64,000 nucleotides of DNA from CAIRTM01 sp963723235 (lineage in GTDB: Bacteria; Desulfobacterota; WTBG01; CAIYCZ01; CAIRTM01). Where the stretch lies: NCBI GenBank assembly GCA_963723235.1, contig CAVRPV010000004.1:62001-126000 (forward strand), written 5' to 3'. The notes under the pieces were generated by a model. The model was not told where the DNA came from. It saw only the letters and a list, made by a program, of their open reading frames with translations, and made no database searches. Positions 47,186-55,695 of the stretch are shown here, piece by piece. The translations under genes were made by a program, and so were the position numbers. How positions within the stretch are numbered: the first letter of the stretch is position 1; each line of letters starts with the position of its first letter.

Positions 47186-47991
47186 CACCTTCCACCCCCC
47201 AGTTCCGACGTAAGAATTACCGACGCAGGCGCCCTGCTATTGATTTTAAAAAAGGGGTGTATCTGCTGCCCAACATTCTGACCTCCATGAGCCTGTTCTG
47301 CGGGTTCTATGCGATTGTCGCCACCATGCAGCAGAAGTATGTCCTGGCGGCCTGGGTCATTATTCTGGCCGGCGTTTTTGACGGCCTTGATGGACGGGTC
47401 GCCCGCATGACCCACACGACCTCCAAGTTCGGGCTTGAGTATGACTCTCTCTGCGATCTGGTTGCTTTCGGCGTTGCCCCGGCAGTGCTTTCTTTCGGCC
47501 TGGTACTGAATCATTTCGGTCGCGTAGGCTGGCTGGCGGCGTTCCTGTTCTGCGCCTGCGGGGCCATGCGCCTGGCGCGTTTTAATACCCTGAGCGGATC
47601 TGTTCCCGGCAATTTTTTTCAGGGGCTGCCGATTCCAGCGGCAGCCGGGATGCTCTCCGCAAGCGTCATTTTTCTGGACTATTACAAACTGGGCGACAAA
47701 ACGTTTTTAAGCTTTTTTTTAATGGCCATGATGTACGGACTGGCCTTTTTGATGGTGAGCACCATCCGGTTTCGCAGTTTCAAAACATTCGACCTGCGCA
47801 GCCGCAAACCCTTCAGCGCGGTTTTCATCGCCATTCTGCTGATTGTAATCGTGGCCATGGAGCCTGAAACCATGCTGTTTTGCATCGGAGCGCTGTACAT
47901 CTCATCGGCCCTTATCGAATACATCATGTATCTGACGCGCCGCAGGCAGCCGGCTGAAACCACCATTGAGGCAACAGAGGAAAACAAATGA
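47182..47991 (+). CDS. pssA: CDP-diacylglycerol-serine O-phosphatidyltransferase
   Basis: 269 residues with about seven membrane helices. The CDP-alcohol phosphotransferase motif is DGLDGRVARMTHTTSKFGLEYDSLCD (DGx2ARx8Gx3Dx3D). It makes phosphatidylserine, the precursor of PE, from CDP-DAG and serine. The N-terminus is basic (RRKNYRRRRP). It overlaps ilvN and leuA by 4 nt at each side (ATGA), an unusual mixture of amino-acid and lipid genes in one tightly packed transcript that recurs in several phyla. Confidence 0.9.
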   Translation: MTPSTPQFRRKNYRRRRPAIDFKKGVYLLPNILTSMSLFCGFYAIVATMQQKYVLAAWVIILAGVFDGLDGRVARMTHTTSKFGLEYDSLCDLVAFGVAPAVLSFGLVLNHFGRVGWLAAFLFCACGAMRLARFNTLSGSVPGNFFQGLPIPAAAGMLSASVIFLDYYKLGDKTFLSFFLMAMMYGLAFLMVSTIRFRSFKTFDLRSRKPFSAVFIAILLIVIVAMEPETMLFCIGALYISSALIEYIMYLTRRRQPAETTIEATEENK

Positions 47992-49541
47992 GCAAGAAAC
48001 ATCCTGACGAGCATGTAAAAATATTTGATACAACCCTGCGCGACGGAGAGCAGTCGCCGGGCAATACCATGAACATACAGGAAAAACTGCGCGTTGCGCG
48101 CCAGCTTGAAATCCTGGGCGTTGACATCATTGAGGCCGGATTTCCCGATTGCCTCCCAGGGCGATTTCGAAGCCGTGCAGCAGATTGCGCGCACTATCAA
48201 AAACAGCCAGGTCGCCGGCCTTGCGCGGGCCAACGATGGCGATATCGACCGTGCCTGGGAGGCGGTTAAGGATGCGGCGCATCCCCGCATTCATACCTTT
48301 ATCTCAACATCGGACATACATCTGCAGCATCAGCTGCGCAAAACCCGGGAAGAGGTGCTGAAAATCGCGATTGCCGCGGTTAAGCGCTGCAAAGGCTATA
48401 CGCCCGTGGTTGAATTTTCCGCCATGGATGCAACCCGCAGCGACCGGGACTATCTGTGCCGGATGTTTGTCCGAGGTCATTGCCGCCGGCGCGACAACCA
48501 TCAATGTGCCGGACACGGTCGGCTACTCCGTGCCCAGCGAGTTCGGAGATCTTATCCGCTACATTGTCGAACACGTGCCCAATATCAGCGAGGCCACCAT
48601 CAGCGTGCACTGCCACAATGATCTCGGGCTGGCTGTTGCCAACTCGCTCGCAGCCGTGGAAAACGGCGCGCGCCAGGTTGAATGTACGCTCAACGGCATC
48701 GGGGAGCGGGCCGGCAATGCCTCGCTGGAAGAAATCGTCATGATACTGCGCACGCGGCGCGACCTGTTCAAGGCCGACACCCGCATTGTGACTGAAAAAA
48801 TATATCCCTCAAGCCGCCTGATCACCTCGATTACCGGTGTTGCGGTGCAGCCCAACAAGGCCATCGTGGGTGCCAACGCCTTTGCGCACGAGTCCGGCAT
48901 CCATCAGGACGGCCTGTTTAAAAGACAAGACGACCTATGAGATCATGACGCCTGAATCGGTCGGCATGCTGCAAAGCCTGCTTGTAATCGGCAAGCATTC
49001 CGGCCGGCATGCCTTTCGCTCACGCGTGGAGGATCTCGGATTTACACTCAACGACGAAGAGCTCAACAAGGCCTTCGTGCGCTTCAAGGAACTGGCTGAC
49101 AAGAAAAAGGAGGTCTTTGACGAGGATATCGAGGCCCTGATCGCCGAGGAGGTCCTGCGCACGCCTGAGGAGTTCAAGTTCCTGAACCTGACCGTGTGCA
49201 GCGGCACAGTGGCGATACCCTCGGCAACGGTTGAGATGAGCGTGCGCGGCGAGATTATAAAAAAGGCCGCTTTCGGCGATGGGCCGGTTGACGCGGCCTT
49301 TCAGGCTATCCGTAAAATTACCGGCACGAAGAGCAGCCTGCTCAAGTACATGGTCAACTCCATTACCGGTGGCACTGACGCCCAGGGAGAGGTGACCGTG
49401 CGCCTGAGCGAGGGCGACATGATCGTGGTCGGCCAGGGCGCGCACATGGATATCATCATCGCCAGCGCGCTTGCATACGTCAATGCGCTGAACCGCATTG
49501 AGCATGTCCGCAACAAGAAGCCGGTAGACATGTACCGCTGA
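47988..49541 (+). CDS. leuA: 2-isopropylmalate synthase, three frameshifts
   Basis: First committed step of leucine synthesis. VKIFDTTLRDGEQSPGNTM opens the catalytic barrel, VEFSAMDATRSDRDY and SVHCHNDLGLAVANSLAAVENGARQVECTLNGIGERAGNASLEE are catalytic and metal motifs, GIHQDGLLKDKTTYEIM ends it, and GVAVQPNKAIVG leads to the C-terminal LeuA dimer (leucine-binding) domain. Breaks near 48152 (extra C in CCC), 48472 and 48918 (extra T in TTT) are each repaired by removing one base, with no lost residue. About 517 residues. The ATG overlaps the pssA stop. A terminator follows. Confidence 0.92.
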
Positions 49542-49567
49542 GCGTTACAGTCGGCTGGATTTTTCTC

Positions 49568-49599
49568 AAGCCTCCTTCTTCCGGAAGGAGGCTTTTTTT
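49568..49599 (+). terminator. Rho-independent terminator after leuA
   Basis: AAGCCTCCTT, a 7-nt loop, AAGGAGGCTT, then a T-run. Closes the ilvB-ilvN-pssA-leuA transcript, 27 bp after the stop. Confidence 0.92.
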
Positions 49600-49617
49600 A
49601 TTGCATTCTGCTGGGGG

Positions 49618-49682
49618 ATGACAACGTGGAGTCAGGGGCGCGGCGCGATTTTTGCCGCGTCCGGTGCAGCAGCTTGTTGGGC
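49618..49682 (-). other. attC recombination site A (cassette 3)
   Basis: On the minus strand: R'' core GCCCAAC, stem arms GGACGCGGC and GCCGCGCCCC around AAAAATC, then R' core GTTGTCA (weak). The R'' is the exact complement of GTTGGGC, the first bases of cassette 3 at 50438-50444, as expected for a circularised cassette. Confidence 0.75.
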
Positions 49683-49702
49683 ATTCTGCTCTAGATGGCA
49701 GA

Positions 49703-50427
49703 TCAATCGGCACGCTTGCTCATATATATGACGAAGCATCTAAGAACCATTACGCTCTCCTCCCTGCCAACATTACTGCCTGTGGGGTGACCGACCTCAT
49801 TCCTATTAACCCTGATTACATCAAACATAGAATCCAGCCAGATCGACATATTGTCTGCTAGGTTGCCAGGGATTTGGGCCTTCGCCTTCTCAACTCGGGC
49901 CGCATCTTGTTGAACAGCTCTCGAATGCTGAGCCGCGTATTGTTGACCGCCTTGAGGATCGACTCATTTCCCTCTATAACTGCACTTCGTGCCATGGCCT
50001 TGGCCATTCGGACAATTACTGCCTCAGATGCGGCCCCAATCATCACATGACAGGATAAATATAATTCGTTGACAAATGCCTTGATTGCTTCTTGCGCGTA
50101 CTGTTTCTCGATATCGCTTAGCCCTTCAGACTTCTTAACAAGGCTAGCATACCGATGCTGTCGTTATATGGGTTTCTTTCTTCCTCATCAATATAGCGTA
50201 AGCCTCTTTCGGTTAGTCGAAGACGCCAATTCGATGAAGATGAGTCGTTCATATCGAAGTAGGCCAACCTTCGCGATATCCCAATCCCAAGCCATAATCA
50301 TGAGAGCCTGTTGAGTCAAACCAAAGCTTGGATGCTTCTCTCTGAAATGGTCCTCAATGGAGTAAAGGCGCAGGTCTTTCGCCTGTTTGATATACCTCAA
50401 TACTTCTATCTCGAATTTAGGATTCAT
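49703..50427 (-). CDS. Cassette protein, winged-helix-like N-terminus and HEPN-like C-terminus, frameshifted
   Basis: About 240 residues once three one-base breaks (near 50205, 50155 and 49880) are bridged. The N-terminal part (MNPKFEIEVLRYIKQAKD..., RLTERGLRYIDEEE) looks like a winged helix. The middle is helical (MIGAASEAVIVRMAKAMARSAV). The C-terminus, DNMSIWLDSMFDVIRVNRNEVGHPTG, is typical of HEPN/DUF4145-like domains: RNEVGH is Rx4H, the RNase motif of HEPN toxins. It starts 11 nt after attC B and ends 21 nt before attC A, so it is the single gene of cassette 3. Function: probable RNase or its relative; untested. Confidence 0.65.
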
Positions 50428-50437
50428 AGTGATTATT

Positions 50438-50504
50438 GCCCAACGTTACGGATGAGGGGCGCGGCGTGATTTTTTGTCGCGCCCTCTCAAGCCACCTGTT
50501 GGGA
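50438..50504 (-). other. attC recombination site B (cassette 2)
   Basis: On the minus strand: R'' TCCCAAC, stem GAGGGCGCG / CGCGCCCCTC with the loop containing AAAAAATCACG, R' core GTTGGGC (a perfect GTTRRRY). The cassette 2 start (GTTGGAA) and R'' differ by one base. Confidence 0.85.
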
Positions 50505-50510
50505 GCTTAT

Positions 50511-51162
50511 TTATTTCTTTTTTTGAATCGCAAAATCAGCAAGGTCCTCATGCGTAAAACCCGATGGCACCGTTCCAAAATAATCAAAAAGCATCCTTGC
50601 GCAGTCTTGTTTTATTAATATAAAAATTTGATGGATATCGTTGTAAGACGGGTGAATAGGTGCATCTATTTCAAACATGCTCGCAATTTTTTTTAGTTTT
50701 TTGTGCTTATCTACGCGAGAATACCTTTTGTATGAAGGATAGCGTTTCTTAGCTCTCTTAGGTCTCCCATAATATCTGAATTTATATCACCCACTTCTTT
50801 ATGATAGCGGACGGGGTCGAAATTTCATCCTCCCAATAGGTGAATAAGAAAACCATTGCAGCTTGAACTTGTTGCCTTTCGTTTGAGCCCAGTGGTGAAT
50901 TTGCTTCGATATATTCGTTAGCACGGATAATTCTATGGTGAATAATATCAGGTTGTGTTGGATCTTCATAACTAGCCCACACAACCACATTGTTACCGTT
51001 TTGATCTTTTTTTATCTTTTGGGGTCGGGTGACACGATGAACTTGGCGTTCAACCCTAGCTCTATTCCCTGCAAAACCGGCCAAGGCATCCATGTATACG
51101 CCGACTTGAGCGTTCACGAAATCGATGTAGCCTCGAATTATAGTATCAAAATCATTTTCCAT
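50511..51162 (-). CDS. Cassette protein with HEPN-like Rx4H motif, frameshifted
   Basis: About 217 residues after bridging breaks near 50817 and 50720. The helical N-terminus (FVNAQVGVYMDALAGFAG) is followed by QVQAAMVFLFTYWEDEI, then DPVRYHKEVGDINSDIMGDLRELRNAILHTKGI, where RNAILH is Rx4H. The tail (ASMFEIDAPIHPSYNDIHQIFILIKQDCARMLFDYFG) is helical. It ends 7 nt before attC B, so it is the second gene of cassette 2, 32 nt after its partner and without an attC between them. No clear ribosome binding site, so translation may depend on the first gene. I do not know a named family. HEPN-type RNase is the best guess. Confidence 0.6.
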
Positions 51163-51194
51163 TGTTACGGTGTATTTTTTATGGCCTTATCCCT

Positions 51195-51846
51195 CTAGGA
51201 ATTTATTTCAATTTTAGGGCACTCTGGATAAAGGGTTCGTTGGCTTCTTTCCATGCTGTAGTATGCTTGCCAGATATCCATCGTTTCTTGGAGGATGCGG
51301 CACGGCAGGTTGTCTGGTATGGTTTCTCTAGACCAGAGGCCGTTTTCAGAATCTTCCCATCCTTTGATCTTTCTGTAATGCCGACAGTTCTTGCACCACT
51401 GGAGAGTTTTCGGTCGACCCAAGTTCCCTCTCTCTTCTGGCGTTGAGTCAAAACACCTCGTTTAATTTTGTCGGAAATCATTAGGGCTGCAACGGCCATC
51501 ACCGCTAAACCCATGCCGGCTTTCCAGTTGTAGATGAAACAGATAAGGATCGCTAAGGGAATTACCAGAATGCTCCCGCATCCAATTTTGGTGAGGACTT
51601 TGAGACGGCCCTGTTCCTTCAGATAATCCTTGTTGCCCCAACATTCACGTATGTCTTGCGGTCTGAAAATGTTGAGCGATGATACTTTAATACATATATC
51701 GAGTTCTTCGTTAAAAAAGAACTGTTGTTCGTCGTTCCATTCATAGCCACACTCATAGAAGGCAGATATGAGGTCTTGGATTTCGGAGTTTTCTTTACTA
51801 GGAGAAGAGGATTCAGCTGGATAAGATATGTAGCTGTAGGTTTCAT
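51195..51846 (-). CDS. Cassette membrane protein with cysteine-pair C-terminus, frameshifted
   Basis: About 217 residues. ATG 51846 has GGAAGG 8 nt upstream, and adding one A to the A3 run directly after it joins the frame MKTYSYISYPAE. There are two hydrophobic stretches (SILVIPLAILICFIY, GLAVMAVAALMI) near residues 90-130. The C-terminal soluble part appears after a second break near 51407: WCKNCRHYRKIKGWEDSENGLWS and LPCRILQETMDIWQAYYSMERSQRTLYP. The CxxC there may bind zinc. First gene of cassette 2, next to attC C. Function unknown. Paired with the HEPN-like gene after it, it could be a partner or sensor. Confidence 0.6.
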
Positions 51847-51856
51847 GCTTTTTTCC

Positions 51857-51923
51857 TTCCAACGTTTAAGCTGAGACGCGCGCGATCTTTAGCGCGTCGA
51901 TTCTGCAAGTAAATGGTTATGTG
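51857..51923 (-). other. attC recombination site C (cassette 1)
   Basis: On the minus strand: R'' CACATAAC, which is the exact complement of GTTATGTG at 52233-52240, the start of cassette 1. Stem GACGCGC / GCGCGCGTC around TAAAGATC, and R' core GTTGGAA. Confidence 0.85.
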
Positions 51924-51937
51924 AAAAATTTCCCCCT

Positions 51938-52206
51938 TTAAACAAATTTTATAATGAGAATAGTCAAAACCACAAAAATAAATGCTAATAAATAAACTTG
52001 TGGTGTGAATATCCCCCAATAAAACTTCCCATAAAAACAAAACCTCTGTCTTTTAAACTAGCTTCACCGTCACGAACTTTTCTTTCATGTAGGCTAAGCG
52101 ATGATCTTGTTTGTCCAACATATAGAACTCTTGAAAAACTAGCAATCAAAGCAAAAATCATATTAGCTAAGAACCAGCAAAAGAACAAAATTTTCCAAGT
52201 AGACAT
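51938..52206 (-). CDS. Small cassette membrane protein, frameshifted
   Basis: About 90 residues with two membrane helices. The first is ILFFCWFLANMIFALIASF (residues 5-23). The second, PQVYLLAFIFVVLTILIIKFV, appears only after a one-base repair near 52025. A charged loop (LSLHERKVRDGEASLKDRG) joins them. AAAGGAGAG lies before ATG 52206, a strong site. The gene ends 15 nt before attC C. Function unknown. Small two-helix proteins of this kind are common in integron cassettes. Confidence 0.6.
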
Positions 52207-52232
52207 TACACTCTCCTTTTTATTTTATTTTA

Positions 52233-52446
52233 CACATAACAGTGTAATAGGTGGAAAAAATTCCATCGTATAGGCCCATCAGATGGAAGAAAGAATTCCA
52301 GTATTACGCTATTAAGGCACAAACATGGAAAATAAGCCGAAGTTCCGCCCCAACAGAGTCTTAGATTTATGAACCGTATGCGCACGGTCGTGCGCTGCCA
52401 CACTTAAGCCTATCTCACAGCAAAGGGCGGATTGTCAATGGATACT
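52233..52446 (-). promoter_or_regulatory. attI-like leader, copy 1, heading cassettes 1-3
   Basis: About 200 bp shared with 58703-58883, same orientation. Conserved right up to the core site CACTG|TT where cassette 1 starts. Contains a hairpin, TGGAA-AAAA-TTCCA. Copy 1 has about 35 bp extra, ending in a second AATTCCA. It lacks the R''-type half of an attC, so it looks like an integron attachment leader (attI). Confidence 0.6.
52408..52437 (-). promoter_or_regulatory. Candidate cassette promoter in leader copy 1
   Basis: Minus strand TTGACA (52437-52432), an 18-bp spacer, GATAGG (52413-52408). Conserved in copy 2. About 170 bp before the first cassette, in the position of an integron Pc promoter. 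Confidence 0.5.
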
Positions 52447-52547
52447 TAGCTTTGTCAGCGGTGCGCACGGCGCACCCTACAAGTCTGGAAGGAGGCGCTT
52501 CTTCGAAAATAACAGCCTTGAGTGTTTGCAGGCTGTTTGCTTTTGAC

Positions 52548-52765
52548 TTTCAACCCCATCGTGTCGCAGCCGAGCCGGGTGCATGATCAAGGATACGTTC
52601 GTTATGCTGTCTGAGCGCCCGAGATGTGCGAGTTCATGTCGATCCGCTGAGCAATGTGCCCGGCGAGGGAATCCCGACGTTGGTCGGGACGCGAAACGCC
52701 AGGGGCGTTGCCTTCTCGCTCTTGGGGGTACACTTTCTTTGCCGCGAAAGAAAGGGTACGAAAAA
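52548..52765 (+). repeat. Mosaic repeat D, copy 1
   Basis: Starts TTTTGACTTTCAACCCCATCG, includes GCTGTCTGAGCGCCCGA, CGAGGGAATCCCGAC and GGGACGCGAAACGCC, and ends in a GGGGGTACACTTTCTTTG stretch. Confidence 0.7.
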
Positions 52766-52774
52766 AGCTTTTTT

Positions 52775-53010
52775 AAAATCTTTCCTTTGTTCATTTCTTT
52801 GCTCGCTCCAAAGAAACGAACCAAAGAAAGGGCGCCCTGCGACTTGTCCCGACTGAAGTCGGGATGCCCTCACAAAAGGCATGTTCACGGCGGCGGCACG
52901 AACTCGCACATCCGGGCGCTCAGACAGCGTGCCGCCGGCACCCGTGACCATGCCTTTTGTTCGGCTGCGCCGCAACGGGTTTTTAAAACACAGAACCTTA
53001 AACAAAAAAA
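52775..53010 (-). repeat. Mosaic repeat D, copy 2 (inverted)
   Basis: Reverse orientation relative to copies 1, 3 and 4. Contains GGGCGCTCAGACAGCGTGCC on the plus strand, the complement of the conserved core. Confidence 0.7.
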
Positions 53011-53057
53011 TCGGATGCCGGATCGGAGTCCGGCATGACAAAATCTTTGATTTTGTG

Positions 53058-53268
53058 TTTTGGTTTTTAAACCCCATCGTTTCGCAGCCGAGCCGGGGCA
53101 TGAGCGCGGATACGGACGACATGCTGTCTGAGCGCCCGAATGTGCGAGTTCGTGTCGTTCCCGTGAACATGTGCCCGGCGAGGGAATCCCGACTTTAGTC
53201 GGGACGCGAAACGCCGGGGGCGCCTTTCTTGGGGGTACCACTTCTTTGGCGGCAAAGAAGGGGTACAA
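53058..53268 (+). repeat. Mosaic repeat D, copy 3
   Basis: Begins TTTTGGTTTTTAAACCCCATCG; core ATGCTGTCTGAGCGCCCGAA; CGAGGGAATCCCGACT; ends GGGGGTACCACTTCTTTGG. Confidence 0.7.
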
Positions 53269-53360
53269 GAAAAATCTGTTATATGAGGGTTTATGCCTTC
53301 GGCGAACTCGACCTGCGTTTTGACAAAAATAGTCTGGGATGTAGAAAGCATCTATGCCAG

Positions 53361-53446
53361 TGTATAAATCCCCCCGGCCCCCTTTTTCAAAGGGGGAGTT
53401 TATTTAATGCATGAATCCCCAACCCCCTTTGCCAAAGGGGGCATGA
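53361..53446. repeat. Two tandem CCCCCTTT / AAAGGGGG hairpins
   Basis: Two adjacent hairpins, CCCCCTTTTTCAAAGGGGGA and CCCCCTTTGCCAAAGGGGGC, each preceded by TGnATnAATCCCC. A common dispersed palindrome type. The second lies 54 bp after the end of the NagX-like gene and could end its transcript. Confidence 0.7.
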
Positions 53447-53499
53447 AAAGCACTGTGCAGATATATAGCCTGCTGTTACCTTTCAGGCATGCCCTGTGT

Positions 53500-54612
53500 T
53501 CAGACCCGGACAAACAAAGATTTTTTCTGCATCCAGTACAGCAGCGGCCAGAAGAATGCCAGGAAAGCAAGCGGGAACAGCAGCGAGCCAAGGTCCGGGC
53601 CGAAAGCCGGAACAAACACGCGCGTGTACAGTGCCGCGTACCAGGAAATATTGTCCGAAGTCCTGAAAAAAAGCAGCAGGCGGGCAAGCACGCCGCAGGC
53701 GACAAACACAAACAGGGCGTTTCGTCCAAGCACTTCAAGTGCAAAACCGGCCGTACGCATGCGCCCCACTTCCAGCGCCTGATAAAAAACCGCACAGCAC
53801 ACGAGGGCCCATCCGGTGCTGTAGAGTGTAAATGAACCCGTCCAGAGCGTCTTGTTGAGCGGCAAAACGCACGACCACACAAGGCCGCACGCTATCAGGG
53901 CAGCACCCGCGCCCAGCACAAGCAGCGTGGTTGAGACGTGGAGCGCCCGGCGCTGCAAAACAAAGCCGGCACAGGCGCCCAGCAGCACAGCGGCAATACA
54001 GGGCAGCGTGCCCAGCAGGCCCTCGGGATCGACCGGCCCGCGCATGTGCTCAATCCCAAGCAGGCTCCGGTCGATAAAGCCTGCGGCATTTGCCTGCAAT
54101 GTTAGATGCCCGCTGCCGAAGCCGGGAACAGGAATTGCTTCAAGCAGCAGCCAGTGCAGCAAAAGCAATGCAAGCGCACATGGCAGCCAAAAGCGCGGCC
54201 GCAGCAGCAGGACAATACATGCCGCCGCTCCCCATGCAAGCGCAATGCGCTGCAAAACCCCCATAATGCGCAAGGCTGTTGCGGCATCGCCGCTGCCGGA
54301 GACAAAATGCAGCACAGGGTTCAGGCAGTTGAGCAGCAGCCCCAGGCTGAACAGCACCAAAGAGCGGCGCAGAATGCCCGGAAGGGTTAATGCCGCCGGC
54401 TTCAGCACACGCCAACATGCAAGGGACGCCCCGGCTGCAAACAGAAAAAACGGGAACACCAGGTCAGCCGGACGGCATCCATGCCACTCGGCATGGCGCA
54501 GCCAGGGGTGAACATGCGCCCAGCTTCCGGGCGTGTTGACCATGATCATCCCGGCAATTGCGAACCCCCGCAGGGCATCAAGAAACTGGAAGCGCTGTGT
54601 GTGTACGTGCAT
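53500..54612 (-). CDS. Heparan-alpha-glucosaminide N-acetyltransferase-like (NagX/DUF5009) membrane protein
   Basis: 370 residues with about ten membrane helices. The N-terminus FQFLDALRGFAIAGMIMVNTPGSWAHVHPWLRHAEWHGCRPADLVFPFFLF matches the family start, in which acceptor recognition and the conserved His lie. Members transfer an acetyl group across the membrane to glucosamine residues. Bacterial NagX acts in GlcNAc use or envelope glycan decoration. Intact. A near-exact copy of its first 40 codons lies 1 kb upstream at 55477-55671. The start ATG 54612 has no strong ribosome binding site. Confidence 0.85.
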   Translation of the reverse strand: MHVHTQRFQFLDALRGFAIAGMIMVNTPGSWAHVHPWLRHAEWHGCRPADLVFPFFLFAAGASLACWRVLKPAALTLPGILRRSLVLFSLGLLLNCLNPVLHFVSGSGDAATALRIMGVLQRIALAWGAAACIVLLLRPRFWLPCALALLLLHWLLLEAIPVPGFGSGHLTLQANAAGFIDRSLLGIEHMRGPVDPEGLLGTLPCIAAVLLGACAGFVLQRRALHVSTTLLVLGAGAALIACGLVWSCVLPLNKTLWTGSFTLYSTGWALVCCAVFYQALEVGRMRTAGFALEVLGRNALFVFVACGVLARLLLFFRTSDNISWYAALYTRVFVPAFGPDLGSLLFPLAFLAFFWPLLYWMQKKSLFVRV

Positions 54613-54669
54613 GTCAGGAACCTGAACGCTAACGGAACCATCCTCCCATTTCTTTCCGAATACGCCGGG

Positions 54670-55422
54670 TTATTGTAAGCGATCCCAGCCGAGAACAACC
54701 AGTGCTTCAGTTCTTCCGGAAATACTTTGCGGAAGACTGCGGGCGTCAATCCGGATGATGACCGTATCGGTGCGCGTTTCCGAGCCTGCGCGGCGCAGGG
54801 CTACAACGCCGATACCGTCTTTCAGGGGCATTATAGTCTCCAGCCATTCACGGGCATTGCCCTGCGCGAGCTGCTGAGTGAAGAAGGAATAGCCGGCCGT
54901 AAATACCGCGTCAACAACCGGGCTGCTGCCCTGCGCGTACTGCTGAATGGGGCGCTCGTGCAGCCTGGCAATCCCAAAACCGGTTGCCAGGCTGTCGAGA
55001 ACAGCATTCTCAACGCTGAGCTCGACAACGGCCGTCTGCGCGGCAGCGCTGCAATCCAGCATCAACGTATACCAGCCGTTTGAACCGCCGGGGCTGCGCC
55101 GTCCGATCATGCGGGCCTGTTCAGGATATAGGGCCTGCAGCGCTGCAGGAATGTCGCGTACCTCGGCCGGCAGCAGACGACTGTTGATTGAGGCTTTTGG
55201 GCCGGCATCTGCTGCGCCGGATACCGAATGCGAAAGGGCAACAGCCACAGCGCTGAAATCAATGGCCGGAGTACCTTCAGAAGACTGTTTGGAACCCCTG
55301 AATGCATCCAGCGCACCTGCTTCAATGCAGGCGATTTTCAGCATGACTTCAGCTGCGCGCACCTCAGCAGTTGAAAAAAATACAGCAAGGCCGATCATCA
55401 ACGCCATTTTGAAATAAAGCAT
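54670..55422 (-). CDS. Secreted protein of unknown function
   Basis: 250 residues. A hydrophobic N-terminus (MALMIGLAVFFSTAEVRA) reads as a Sec signal peptide. The mature part shows no motif I recognise. It has a repeated beta-like pattern (VVELSVENAVLDSL, TVIIRIDARSLPQ) and two cysteines (IACIEAG, LMLDCSA) that could pair in the periplasm. It lies between the NagX-like gene and a duplicated fragment of that gene's 5' end, on the same strand. Function unknown; the position suggests it was caught in the duplication. Confidence 0.55.
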   Translation of the reverse strand: MLYFKMALMIGLAVFFSTAEVRAAEVMLKIACIEAGALDAFRGSKQSSEGTPAIDFSAVAVALSHSVSGAADAGPKASINSRLLPAEVRDIPAALQALYPEQARMIGRRSPGGSNGWYTLMLDCSAAAQTAVVELSVENAVLDSLATGFGIARLHERPIQQYAQGSSPVVDAVFTAGYSFFTQQLAQGNAREWLETIMPLKDGIGVVALRRAGSETRTDTVIIRIDARSLPQSISGRTEALVVLGWDRLQ

Positions 55423-55476
55423 CCTCGATCTCCTTATGGTACACAGAAACGTTCTATCGATACACCGCTGTATTAC

Positions 55477-55671
55477 TCAAAGTATCAGCGCACATGCCGG
55501 CTGAGATGCACGCCTGCATGCATGACGCAGCCAGGGGTGAACATGCGCCCAGCTTCCGGGCGTGTTGACCATGATCATCCCAACAATTGCGAACCCCCGC
55601 AGGGCATCAAGAAACTGGAAGCGCTGTGTGTGTACGTCAGGAACCTGAAGGCCCAGCGTATAAGGGAACAT
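55477..55671 (-). pseudogene. Duplicated 5' fragment of the NagX-like gene
   Basis: The frame encodes QVPDVHTQRFQFLDALRGF through VHPWLRHA, matching the start of the gene at 53500-54612 with two amino-acid-level differences and a missing 6 bp (GTGCAT). After His-Ala it runs into unrelated sequence and stops. No catalytic part remains, so it is a remnant. About 120 bp of DNA is shared with the full gene. Confidence 0.8.
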
Positions 55672-55695
55672 GCTGCCCCCTTATACGCTTATATT

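Larger units (their letters stand above)
52447..53499. other. Gene-free block of dispersed repeats
   Basis: About 1.05 kb with no supported gene. It contains a GTGCGCACGG/CGCACC palindrome at about 52456, three copies of repeat D (two plus, one minus) and two CCCCCTTT/AAAGGGGG hairpins. All listed separately where clear. Confidence 0.6.

Noticed and set aside
49652..49861. Plus-strand frame across the end of cassette 3 and attC A
   Set aside because: It lies antisense to the repaired HEPN-like C-terminus (DNMSIWLDSMFDVIRVNRNEVGH), which is far more protein-like and ends just before the attC site.
52233..52446. Remnant of an integrase gene inside the attI-like leader
   Set aside because: All frames across both copies stop early and none matches a tyrosine recombinase start.
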